Shown here: positions 33,635 through 41,166 of the stretch, piece after piece
Numbering within the stretch: the stretch's first letter is position 1
Layout of the letters: each line of letters begins with the position of its first letter
Translations under genes and position numbers: made by a program
Source: Xanthobacteraceae bacterium
GTDB taxonomy: Bacteria; Pseudomonadota; Alphaproteobacteria; Rhizobiales; Xanthobacteraceae
Length of the DNA stretch: 44,820 bases
Reading direction: 5' to 3'
Assembly (NCBI GenBank): GCA_019750915.1
Contig: JAIENY010000050.1
Span: forward strand, 1-44,820
Notes under the pieces: generated by a model
The model's input: only the letters and a program-made list of their open reading frames with translations
What the model was told of the DNA's origin: nothing
Database searches by the model: none

Positions 33635-34690
33635 ATGCGCATCCTGATCGCGACCGACGCCTGGCACCCACAAGTCAACGGCGTCGTTCGCACTTTGACG
33701 ATGATGGCGGAAGCGGCAACCGGCCTTGGCGTCGATGTCAGTTTCCTGACGCCCCAATCCTTTGCGACCTTTGCGTTGCCGAGCTATCCGGATCTGCGTG
33801 TTGCTCTTCCCGGTCCCGCGAAGATTGCGCGTTTGATCGCAGAGGCGAGGCCTGACAACATCCATATTGCGACCGAGGGCCCAATCGGCATTCTCGTTCG
33901 TCGTTACTGCCTCAAGCATCGCCTGCCATTCACCACAAGCTTTCACACCCGCTTTCCGGAATACGTGTCAGCTCGCTCGCCTATTCCGGAATCGTGGGTC
34001 TGGGCGGGGCTCCGTCGTTTCCATTCCGCCAGCGCCGCGGTGATGGCGGCGACGCCTGCGCTTGTCGAGGAACTGCGTGACCGCGGATTCAAGAACGTCG
34101 TGCTGTGGTCGCGCGGTGTCGATGCCAAGCTGTTTCATCCCAAAAATATCGATCTTGGCTTGCCGCGGCCTGTATTCTTGTCGGTGGGGCGCGTCGCGGT
34201 GGAGAAAAATCTTGAGGCGTTCCTCTCGCTTGATCTCCCCGGCACCAAGCTCGTTGTCGGCGACGGACCGGCACGCGAAGAGCTTCAGCGCAGGTTTTCG
34301 GACGCAGTTTTCTTGGGAGCGATGCAGGGCGAACGGCTGGCGGATGCGTATGCGGCGGCGGACGTGTTCGTGTTTCCGAGCAAGACCGACACCTTCGGTC
34401 TTGTCCTGCTTGAGGCGCTCGCGAGCGGCGTTCCTGTCGCCGCGTATCCAGTGTGCGGCCCGCGCGATGTGATCGGGGACGCACCGGTTGGTGTGTTGAG
34501 CGACGACCTTCAGGTCGCCTGTCTCGAAGCGCTCAAAATCGACGCGGACGACTGCCGGGTATTCGCCCTCGAACATTCTTGGGAAAGCTGCGCACGGGCG
34601 TTCATCGATAATATCGTCACGGTCCGTCGTGATATTGCAAAATCCTTGCGGACAGATGCCGCTGCTGCGACCGCTCGCACCGCTGCGTGA
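33635..34690 (+). CDS. Glycosyltransferase family 4, glycolipid/mannosyltransferase-like
   Basis: A GT-B enzyme of 351 residues. RILIATDAWHPQVNGVVRTLTMMAE is the N-terminal NG motif found in PimB/MgtA/SqdX-type lipid glycosyltransferases. TTSFHTRFPEYVSAR, VLWSRGVDAKLFHP, LSVGRVAVEKNLEAFLSL and SKTDTFGLVLLEALASGVPVAAYP (E-x7-E motif) follow. This subgroup typically glycosylates diacylglycerol, phosphatidylinositol or similar lipids with GDP-mannose or UDP-sugars. It is 4 bp downstream of the LpxH-like gene and near pmtA. I infer a membrane glycolipid or lipid A decoration role, for example mannosylation; donor and acceptor are unproven. Confidence 0.88.
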   Translation: MRILIATDAWHPQVNGVVRTLTMMAEAATGLGVDVSFLTPQSFATFALPSYPDLRVALPGPAKIARLIAEARPDNIHIATEGPIGILVRRYCLKHRLPFTTSFHTRFPEYVSARSPIPESWVWAGLRRFHSASAAVMAATPALVEELRDRGFKNVVLWSRGVDAKLFHPKNIDLGLPRPVFLSVGRVAVEKNLEAFLSLDLPGTKLVVGDGPAREELQRRFSDAVFLGAMQGERLADAYAAADVFVFPSKTDTFGLVLLEALASGVPVAAYPVCGPRDVIGDAPVGVLSDDLQVACLEALKIDADDCRVFALEHSWESCARAFIDNIVTVRRDIAKSLRTDAAAATARTAA

Positions 34691-34741
34691 GGTTGGTTCA
34701 GACACCTTGATCGATCGGAGTGGAGCGCGGTAAGACCGGGC

Positions 34742-35722
34742 ATGGTCACGCTTTCACTTCCTGAATTCAAAGACATTGAGGCGGCTGCACGGGTGCTTGC
34801 GCCTGTGGCCGTCCGTACGCCGCTGTTGCCCTGTCCGGCGCTCGACGCCCTCACGGGCGGGCGCATCTTCATCAAGCCCGAAATGTTGCAGCGGACCGGA
34901 TCGTTCAAGTTCCGCGGCGCCTACAACAAGTTGTCCTCGATTGCGCCGGAGGATCGTTCCAAGGGTGTCGTGGCGTTTTCGTCTGGCAACCACGCGCAGG
35001 GCGTTGCCGCCGCCGCCGGGCTTCTTGGCATGTCGGCGACTATCGTGATGCCGGCCGATGCACCGCTCTCGAAACGCGAGCGGACCAAGGCTTATGGTGC
35101 GAAGGTCGTGCTTTACGATCGTATCAGGGAAAGCCGCGAAGCCATTGCGGCGAATATCGCAAACGACGAGGGTGCGACCCTGGTGCCGCCGTTCGACGAT
35201 CTGAAGATCATCGCCGGTCAGGGCACGGTTGGCCGCGAGATTGCCGAAGATTTGGCTGCCTTGGGGCTGGGTGCGGACCTCGTCTCGGCACCTGCGTCGG
35301 GCGGGGGGTTGATGGCGGGCATTGCGCTTGCGACCAAACATCGCTTTCCCGGGGCCGAGATGTTTATTGCCGAGCCGGAGGGGTTCGATGATCACGCTCG
35401 CTCACTGGCGGCCGGTCGGCGACAGAAGCATGAGGCCAAGGGCCACAGCATTTGCGATGCTCTGATGGCGCCGAGCCCCGGAGAATTGACGTTCGAGATC
35501 AACCGCAGGCTGGTCGCGGGCGCGGTCAGCGCGTCCGATACAGAAGTGGGACAGGCGATGGCATTCGTCTTTCGCGAGCTCAAGCTGGTTGTCGAGCCAG
35601 GCGGGGCTGTAGCGCTGGCGGCACTGTTGACCGGCCGGTTGAACGCGAAGGGCAAGACAGCCGTGATCGTGTTGTCCGGCGGGAATGTCGACGCGGATTT
35701 GTATGCCCGGCTGATCGTATGA
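34742..35722 (+). CDS. Threonine/serine dehydratase-like PLP enzyme
   Basis: A fold-type II PLP enzyme of 326 residues. GSFKFRGAYNKL carries the Schiff-base lysine (about residue 56), SSGNHAQGVAAAAGLLG binds the substrate carboxylate, and SAPASGGGLMAGIALA is the phosphate-binding glycine loop; VLSGGNVD ends the domain. It lacks the C-terminal ACT-like regulatory domain of biosynthetic IlvA, so it resembles catabolic threonine dehydratase or serine racemase/dehydratase. It deaminates L-threonine to 2-oxobutanoate or L-serine to pyruvate; the preference cannot be told. It follows the GT4 gene by 51 bp but has no evident link to it. Confidence 0.88.
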   Translation: MVTLSLPEFKDIEAAARVLAPVAVRTPLLPCPALDALTGGRIFIKPEMLQRTGSFKFRGAYNKLSSIAPEDRSKGVVAFSSGNHAQGVAAAAGLLGMSATIVMPADAPLSKRERTKAYGAKVVLYDRIRESREAIAANIANDEGATLVPPFDDLKIIAGQGTVGREIAEDLAALGLGADLVSAPASGGGLMAGIALATKHRFPGAEMFIAEPEGFDDHARSLAAGRRQKHEAKGHSICDALMAPSPGELTFEINRRLVAGAVSASDTEVGQAMAFVFRELKLVVEPGGAVALAALLTGRLNAKGKTAVIVLSGGNVDADLYARLIV

Positions 35723-35737
35723 CCGGCAAAGGCGAGA

Positions 35738-36787
35738 CTAGCTGAAGAAAGCGATCTTTTCCGCCTGACTCATCCGGCGGATCGGGGCCAGCGGATCGGT
35801 GCGGCCCGAGAGAGGTCGCTTGACCAGCCCTTGGGCGATCAGACTTTCGCCAAGCGATGCCGCTTGAGCGGGCGCAGCATCCGAAGCGGGCGGATGGGTC
35901 GGCTCAGGCAAGGCGATTGCGGCTTCGACGGCCGGTTCAGGAGTAATCGCTGGTTCTGGCTCCTGCATGATTTCTGCGGCCACCGGCATTGCAGCAGTCA
36001 TATTCGCAGGCGCTAAGAACGTAACTGGTTCAACGGCCGACTCGCTGGTTGCAGCGATCTCCGGGCCAGACTGGTCGCCGGCGTCAGACCAATCGATGGT
36101 GTCATCCATCGCGGACGTTTCCGATATAGACCCAGCCTCTGCTGAGGGGAGATCGCCAGCCGCCAAAACCCCGGCGCCGGTCCTCGGATCGCCAGCTTGA
36201 CCTTTTTCAGCATCCGCATTGGTCGATTTTTCTGCCGGCGAATCGGCATCGAGTCCCGGCGAGAGTTCCTCGATGGCCTCATCCAGCGCTGAAAGAACGC
36301 TGTGTTTAAAACCGTGGCTCGGAAATTGATCGCAGGTCTCTTCGATATTGCGGACCTGGCTCTCGAGAATGTCGCAAATGCGCGGATCGGAGCCGGTCTC
36401 CCTCAAAGCCCAGGCGATCTCCTGGATGATGCGGGAGCTTCTGTGCCAGCGGCTGAGCGAGTCCTCGAACAATGGCTCGATCAGAATGGCCGCGATCGTC
36501 GATCTGGCATTTCGTAACGCCGTGAGCGCGGGGGCAGGCGAGGGAGGTTCGGGAGTCGCGGCCTGCTCGGCTTTGGTGGCGGCCATGCTTTGTTCGATAC
36601 GGGCAACAGCATCCAGAACCATCGCGGTGTCGGCGTTTCGGTTGCGTTTGGCGTATTCCCCAAGAAACCAGCGGCCGCGCGCTGTTTCCATGAAGGCGTC
36701 CCGGATCGCTTCATAGTCGTCATCCGTCGGCGCGGCTGAACGGGCCGAGGCGGAGAGGGGCGACAGTGCAAAGGCTCCTTCGGCCAT
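35738..36787 (-). CDS. Uncharacterised protein with conserved ends and a low-complexity middle
   Basis: A 349-residue acidic protein from ATG 36787, which has GGAAG nine bases upstream; ATG 36802 is the alternative. The N-terminal about 170 residues look folded and helical: DDYEAIRDAFMETARGRWFLGEYAKRNRNADTAMVLDAVARIEQ, then a segment with RIIQEIAWALRETGSDPRICDILESQ. Residues about 185-310 are Ala/Pro/Glu-rich and probably disordered. The last about 35 residues (SLGESLIAQG, then RRMSQAEKIAFFS) look like a short conserved docking motif. No signal peptide or membrane helix is seen. I know similar proteins only as hypothetical in Bradyrhizobium-group genomes. It stands alone, convergent with the dehydratase gene. 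Confidence 0.8.
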   Translation of the reverse strand: MAEGAFALSPLSASARSAAPTDDDYEAIRDAFMETARGRWFLGEYAKRNRNADTAMVLDAVARIEQSMAATKAEQAATPEPPSPAPALTALRNARSTIAAILIEPLFEDSLSRWHRSSRIIQEIAWALRETGSDPRICDILESQVRNIEETCDQFPSHGFKHSVLSALDEAIEELSPGLDADSPAEKSTNADAEKGQAGDPRTGAGVLAAGDLPSAEAGSISETSAMDDTIDWSDAGDQSGPEIAATSESAVEPVTFLAPANMTAAMPVAAEIMQEPEPAITPEPAVEAAIALPEPTHPPASDAAPAQAASLGESLIAQGLVKRPLSGRTDPLAPIRRMSQAEKIAFFS

Positions 36788-36901
36788 CCGGCGTGCTTCC
36801 ATGCAATAAGCGATCAGGCGCCCGAATCGGGCGCAGTGTCGAAACCATCGAATCTGATTTGCATGCCGTCGGCAACCGGGTGGGCGCGATTTATGCGGCG
36901 C

Positions 36902-37885
36902 TCAGCCCCACAGCATGGGGTCAGGCGGGTAAACGACGCTCTCCTCATAGCGCAGCCCGTGCTCACGGTCCTTGGCAAGCAGCAGCGGGCCGTCGAGATC
37001 GACCACCGCCGCCCCCTGTGCCACCAGAGTGGCAGGTGCCATCGACAGCGATGTGGCGACCATGCAGCCGACCATGATCTCGAAGCCTAGCCGCTTCGCT
37101 TCCGCGCGCATCGCAAGTGCTTCTGTCAGCCCGCCGGTTTTGTCGAGCTTGATGTTGATGGCATCGTAGCGACCCTGAAGCCGCTCAAGCGAGGCCGTGG
37201 CATGGACGCTCTCGTCAGCGCACACCGGAATTGCCCGCCTGATTTTGCCAAGTGCCTCGTCGCGGCCAGCCGGTAGCGGCTGCTCCACCAGCGTGACACC
37301 GGCATCTGCACAGGCTTCGAGATTGCGTTCAAGATCAGTTTCCGTCCATGCTTCGTTGGCATCGACGATCAGCCTTGCATGAGGCGCCACGTGTCTCACT
37401 GCTGCGATCCGCTCGGCATCACCTTCGCCGCCGAGCTTGACCTTGAGCAGCGGGCGATGAGCGGCTGCCGCCGTCGCCTTCGCCATTCCCTGTGGGGTCC
37501 CGAGCGAGATGGTGTAGGCCGTCGTCAGAGGTTGGGGCGCATAGTCTCCCGTGAAATCCCAGACGCGGCGGCCGGCGGTCTTCGCCTCCAGATCCCAGAG
37601 CGCGCAGTCGAGAGCGTTGCGTGCGGCGCCAGGCGCCATGCGCGCGTTCAGGAGTTCGCGCGACAGTGGTTCGCTGGTCCACTGGCCGATGGCTTTCAAC
37701 GTGTCCTCGGGCGTCTCACCATAACGGGCGTAGGGCACGCATTCGCCGCGTCCGGTCATCCCATCACGCGACAGTTCCACCATGACGACGACGGCTTCCG
37801 TCTTGCTGCCACGACTGATCGAAAAGCTGCCCGCAATTGGCCATTGTTCGATGCGCGTGATCAGCTTCATGGGAACGGAAGACAT
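36902..37885 (-). CDS. Dipeptide (L-Ala-D/L-Glu) epimerase, enolase superfamily
   Basis: A muconate-cycloisomerase-like enzyme of 328 residues. The capping domain includes TGRGECVPYARYGETPED; the barrel carries LLKVKLGG (catalytic KxK), LIVDANEAW, VTLVEQPLP and PVCADESVH (the metal-binding Asp, Glu, Asp) and INIKLDKTGGLTEAL (second catalytic Lys). The DxD near the C-terminus is DLDGPLL. This set is typical of L-Ala-D/L-Glu epimerases used in murein peptide recycling; related N-acetyl-D-glutamate racemase (DgcA) cannot be excluded. The frame opens at a GTG at 37930, but ATG 37885 (or 37870) fits the family start MKLITRIEQWP and leaves room for a promoter divergent from mlaE. Confidence 0.85.
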   Translation of the reverse strand: MSSVPMKLITRIEQWPIAGSFSISRGSKTEAVVVMVELSRDGMTGRGECVPYARYGETPEDTLKAIGQWTSEPLSRELLNARMAPGAARNALDCALWDLEAKTAGRRVWDFTGDYAPQPLTTAYTISLGTPQGMAKATAAAAHRPLLKVKLGGEGDAERIAAVRHVAPHARLIVDANEAWTETDLERNLEACADAGVTLVEQPLPAGRDEALGKIRRAIPVCADESVHATASLERLQGRYDAINIKLDKTGGLTEALAMRAEAKRLGFEIMVGCMVATSLSMAPATLVAQGAAVVDLDGPLLLAKDREHGLRYEESVVYPPDPMLWG

Positions 37886-38018
37886 CTGAATTTCGTCGGT
37901 TGCTTGAGAGCGGACTTGCTCATTTGACACAATTATGGCTCTTAGAAGGTCCTCCGTACAGCATGGTCGACAAGCCTGTTGCTCGCGATCAGCAACGGTG
38001 TCGATGTGGGAGTTATCC

Positions 38019-39152
38019 GTGAATATTGGTCCGACACTGGAGCAGATGCCGACTGGTGCCGGCTTGGCATTACATGCCAGTGGCGAATGGACCGTGCATC
38101 ATGCCCCCGTCCTCGAAAAGCTGGTCAATCGGACCGCCCGGCTTGATCGGGACCGCACAGGCATCGTGATCGACGTTTCGCGGATTTCAAAGCTCGATAC
38201 ATTTGGCGCGTGGTTAATCGAGCGGCTTCGCCGCAATCTGACCCAGGGCGAGGCGTCTCCCCAGATCGCGGGTCTTTCGGAGAACTATGCCAGCCTCGTG
38301 GAAGAGGTGAAGCGCGTGACGTCGGATGTTCCTCCCATCCGACAAAGCATCGGCCCAATCCGCGCGGTGGAGGCGGTCGGCCGTACCGTGGCGGAAATCG
38401 GCGTAACCCTGCGCGACATCCTGAACATGACCGGTGCATTGCTGTCGGCAATGGGCCACGTCATTTTGCATCCCACCCGGTTTCGCCTCACCTCCACAGT
38501 GCACCAGCTCGAACAGGTCTGCTGGCGGGCGGTGCCGATCGTGGTGCTGATCACGTTCCTGATCGGCTGCATCATTGCGCAGCAAGGGATTTTCCAGTTT
38601 CGCAAGTTCGGCGCCGACGTTTTTGTTGTCGATATGCTGGGCGTGCTGGTGCTGCGTGAAATCGGCGTCCTGCTGGTGGCGATCATGGTCGCGGGCCGGT
38701 CCGGGAGTGCCTATACCGCCGAGCTTGGCTCGATGAGAATGCGCGAGGAGGTCGATGCACTGCGCACCATGGGGTTCGATCCGACCGAGGTTCTGATCCT
38801 GCCGCGCATCGTCGCGCTGGTGATCGCGATGCCGATCCTTGCGTTTCTCGGAGCAATGGCGGCGCTCTATGGCGGCGGCCTTACGGCCTGGCTCTACGGC
38901 GGCGTTCAGCCCGACGCATTTCTGTCGCGCCTGCGCGAGGCCATCTCGATCAATCATTTCACCGTCGGCCTTGTCAAAGCCCCATTCATGGCGCTGATCA
39001 TCGGCATTATCGCCTGTGTCGAGGGCGCAGCCGTTCAGGGTAGCGCCGAGTCGCTTGGCCAGCACACCACCGCATCGGTGGTGAAATCGATCTTCTTCGT
39101 GATCGTCGTGGACGGCCTGTTCGCCATCTTCTTCGCGTCGATTGGAATCTGA
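38019..39152 (+). CDS. mlaE: MlaE-type lipid transport permease with N-terminal STAS domain
   Basis: A 377-residue protein. Residues about 15-105 are a STAS domain (VIDVSRISKLDTFGAWLIERL), the MlaB-like regulator fused to the permease. From about residue 125 comes the MlaE permease: VHQLEQVCWRAVPIVVLITFLIGCIIAQQGIFQFRKFG, VLREIGVLLVAIMVAGRSGSAYTAELGSMRMREEVDALRTMG (the conserved cytoplasmic loop) and ISINHFTVGLVKAPFMALIIGIIACVEG. With MlaF and MlaD it forms the inner-membrane complex that moves phospholipids between membranes. GTG 38019 is preferred because GGGAG lies six bases upstream; ATG 38004 and an upstream frame to 37935 are alternatives. mlaF starts 3 bp after its stop. Confidence 0.93.
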   Translation: MNIGPTLEQMPTGAGLALHASGEWTVHHAPVLEKLVNRTARLDRDRTGIVIDVSRISKLDTFGAWLIERLRRNLTQGEASPQIAGLSENYASLVEEVKRVTSDVPPIRQSIGPIRAVEAVGRTVAEIGVTLRDILNMTGALLSAMGHVILHPTRFRLTSTVHQLEQVCWRAVPIVVLITFLIGCIIAQQGIFQFRKFGADVFVVDMLGVLVLREIGVLLVAIMVAGRSGSAYTAELGSMRMREEVDALRTMGFDPTEVLILPRIVALVIAMPILAFLGAMAALYGGGLTAWLYGGVQPDAFLSRLREAISINHFTVGLVKAPFMALIIGIIACVEGAAVQGSAESLGQHTTASVVKSIFFVIVVDGLFAIFFASIGI

Positions 39153-39155
39153 CAG

Positions 39156-39926
39156 ATGGCGGATTTTTCCCCCGACGCAATTATCCAGGTTCGTGATCTG
39201 ACGGTTGGTTTCGGCAGCAAGCTTATTCTCGACAGGCTCAGCCTTGATGTCCGACAAGGCGAGATTCTTGGCTTCGTCGGACCGTCGGGGGCCGGAAAGT
39301 CGGTTCTGACCAGAACTATCCTCGGTCTGATGCCGAAGCGCAGCGGTACGATCGAGGTTTTCGGTGTCAACGTGAACGAGGCAAACGACAAGACCCGCAG
39401 CGCCATCGAACGGCGGTGGGGTGTGTTGTTTCAGCAAGGTGCACTGTTTTCCTCCCTGACGGTGCGTCAGAACATCCAGTTCCCGGTTCGCGAATTTACC
39501 CGGATCTCGCAGCGTCTTCTGGATGAGATTGTGGCGGCCAAGTTGACGATGGTGGGGCTGAAGCCCGAGGTCGCCAATCTTTATCCGTCCGAGCTGTCCG
39601 GCGGCATGATCAAGCGTGTAGCGCTTGCGCGTGCGCTCGCGCTTGACCCCGAGATCCTCTTTCTCGACGAGCCGACATCAGGTCTGGACCCGATCAGCGC
39701 CGGCGATTTCGATGAACTGGTTATGACTTTGCAACGCGCTTTGGGGCTGACGGTTTTCATGGTAACCCATGACCTCGACAGTCTGAAAACCGCATGCAAC
39801 CGCATCGCTGTGCTCGGCGAGCGTAAGGTTCTTCTGGTCGGTACCATGGATGACATGCTGAATTCGCAGCATCCTTGGCTGCGTGAATACTTTCATGGCA
39901 AGCGTGCACGAGCGGCCATCGCGTAA
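39156..39926 (+). CDS. mlaF: Mla lipid transport ATPase
   Basis: An ABC ATPase of 256 residues: Walker A GPSGAGKS, Q-loop LFQQGALFSSLTVRQN, signature ELSGGMIKRVALARAL, Walker B ILFLDEPTSGLDP, and H-loop MVTHD. The Q-loop sequence FQQGALFSSLTV and the LSGGM form are specific to the MlaF/Mkl group. It powers the MlaE permease. It is the middle gene of mlaE-mlaF-mlaD, with a 27-bp gap before mlaD. Confidence 0.95.
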   Translation: MADFSPDAIIQVRDLTVGFGSKLILDRLSLDVRQGEILGFVGPSGAGKSVLTRTILGLMPKRSGTIEVFGVNVNEANDKTRSAIERRWGVLFQQGALFSSLTVRQNIQFPVREFTRISQRLLDEIVAAKLTMVGLKPEVANLYPSELSGGMIKRVALARALALDPEILFLDEPTSGLDPISAGDFDELVMTLQRALGLTVFMVTHDLDSLKTACNRIAVLGERKVLLVGTMDDMLNSQHPWLREYFHGKRARAAIA

Positions 39927-39953
39927 AGCGTTGGGTAAACTGGAGTCGGATTA

Positions 39954-40802
39954 ATGGAAACCCGGGCGAATTATCTGCTGATCGGCGCCTTCACGTTAGC
40001 GGTGATCGCAGCGGCATTCGGCTTCGTATTCTGGTTCCAGAATTTGGGGGCTGTGGCTCAGCGCACGCCGATCCGCATCGTGTTCGAAGGTGCGGCATCC
40101 GGCCTTCGCACCGGTGGCAATGTCAACTTCAACGGCATCAAGATCGGCGAAGTGACGTCGATCAAGCTCGACGATCCGCGGCGTGTGGTGGTTCTGGCTA
40201 CCGTCGACAAGACCGCGCCGATCCGCAAAGACACGATGGTGGGTCTAGAATTCGCCGGGCTGACAGGCGTTTCCTCTGTGTCTCTCAAGGGCGGATCAAT
40301 CGAGGCCGGCGGCATTCCTGTGGCGGACGATGGTGTCCCCACGCTGAAGGCTGACCCGAACGCCATAATGGATATTGGCGAGGCGGTCCGCGCCACCTTG
40401 CAGAACGTCAACCGCCTTGTGACCGAAAATCAGGAAACCCTTCGCGAGAGCATCGTCAATCTTCAGGCCTTCTCGAAGGCTTTGGCGGATAATTCCGGCC
40501 GCATCGACAACATTATGTCGGGCGTTGAAACGCTGATGGGCAACAAGGAAGGGCAGGAGGGCGACCTTCAGAAGGCCGCGCGATCGTTCCGCGAACTCGC
40601 CGACAATCTCGACAAGCGATCGGCCGGTTTGATTGCCGACGGTCGCCGGACCCTGTCGGACATCAGCCGTGCGGTGAACAATTTCGACCGTAATCCCACC
40701 CGGGTGCTGTTCGGCGCCAGCAATACAGATAACCAGCCATCGGCGCAGCGCCCGCCCGGCACAGGCAATCCCGCGGATGCACGGGCAAGGGAGCGGCGCT
40801 AG
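39954..40802 (+). CDS. mlaD: MCE-domain lipid-binding protein (MlaD)
   Basis: A 282-residue protein with one N-terminal membrane anchor (residues about 7-30: YLLIGAFTLAVIAAAFGFVFWF) and an MCE domain around residues 40-118: RIVFEGAASGLRTGGNVNFNGIKIGEVTSIKL, and GLEFAGLTGVSSVSLKGG. A long helical region follows (ENQETLRESIVNLQAFSKAL, then GEGDLQKAARSFRELADNL-like sequence) and a disordered tail. MlaD forms a hexameric ring in the periplasm that binds phospholipid at the MlaFE complex. It is longer than E. coli MlaD, a form common in alphaproteobacteria. The auxiliary lipoprotein gene often found next is absent here. Confidence 0.93.
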   Translation: METRANYLLIGAFTLAVIAAAFGFVFWFQNLGAVAQRTPIRIVFEGAASGLRTGGNVNFNGIKIGEVTSIKLDDPRRVVVLATVDKTAPIRKDTMVGLEFAGLTGVSSVSLKGGSIEAGGIPVADDGVPTLKADPNAIMDIGEAVRATLQNVNRLVTENQETLRESIVNLQAFSKALADNSGRIDNIMSGVETLMGNKEGQEGDLQKAARSFRELADNLDKRSAGLIADGRRTLSDISRAVNNFDRNPTRVLFGASNTDNQPSAQRPPGTGNPADARARERR

Positions 40803-41166
40803 ACGGCTCCTCCGTAATTCGGCCCGTTACTCACGCGGCTTCCATTGGCCTGCGGCAATAAATGACTGTTGGACTGCGGCCACAGCTATCGGCGCTGACG
40901 TAACGCAGCCTGTAGCTGTGTAGATGGCTGTCGCGATCTCATTCCAATCTCGTGCCGAGGCGATCCACGCGTTCGTGAGGACTGAACCGCGAACAATTCC
41001 CGCCGAATGGTGAGGGGGCTGGACTGCAGCGTGCGCGGCTCCCCCGAAGACTTTTTTTTCCGGCACCACTCCTGCCGAATGATGGGAGCAGGAATTGCAA
41101 AGGCGCTGGCCATAAAAAAACGGGGATGGAAGCCATCCCCGTTTTTGTTCTGGATGATTTCGAAAC
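40803..41166. other. Gene-poor interval between mlaD and the coiled-coil gene
   Basis: In these 364 bp I find the terminator at 41116-41146, an imperfect 15-base direct repeat (TCCCGCCGAATGGTG at 40998 and TCCTGCCGAATGATG at 41070, 72 bp apart), an eight-base T run near 41053 and a minus-strand open frame ending at 40827. That frame's last about 50 codons read plausibly as protein (AWIASARDWNEIATAIYTA onward, ending AAGQWKPRE), but it lacks a credible start and could be a gene remnant. No tRNA or known RNA was recognised. Confidence 0.4.
41116..41146 (-). terminator. Intrinsic terminator for the coiled-coil protein gene
   Basis: AAAAACGGGGATGG-AAG-CCATCCCCGTTTTT, perfect 14-bp arms and a 3-base loop, 21 bp beyond the minus-strand stop at 41167. 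On the minus strand it is followed by a T tract; on the plus strand it could also serve read-through from mlaD. Confidence 0.92.

Noticed and set aside
38214..39437. 407-codon open frame antisense to mlaE and mlaF
   Set aside because: It spans two clear genes on the opposite strand and its composition (His, Asp, Asn, Gln-rich) is typical of a shadow frame.
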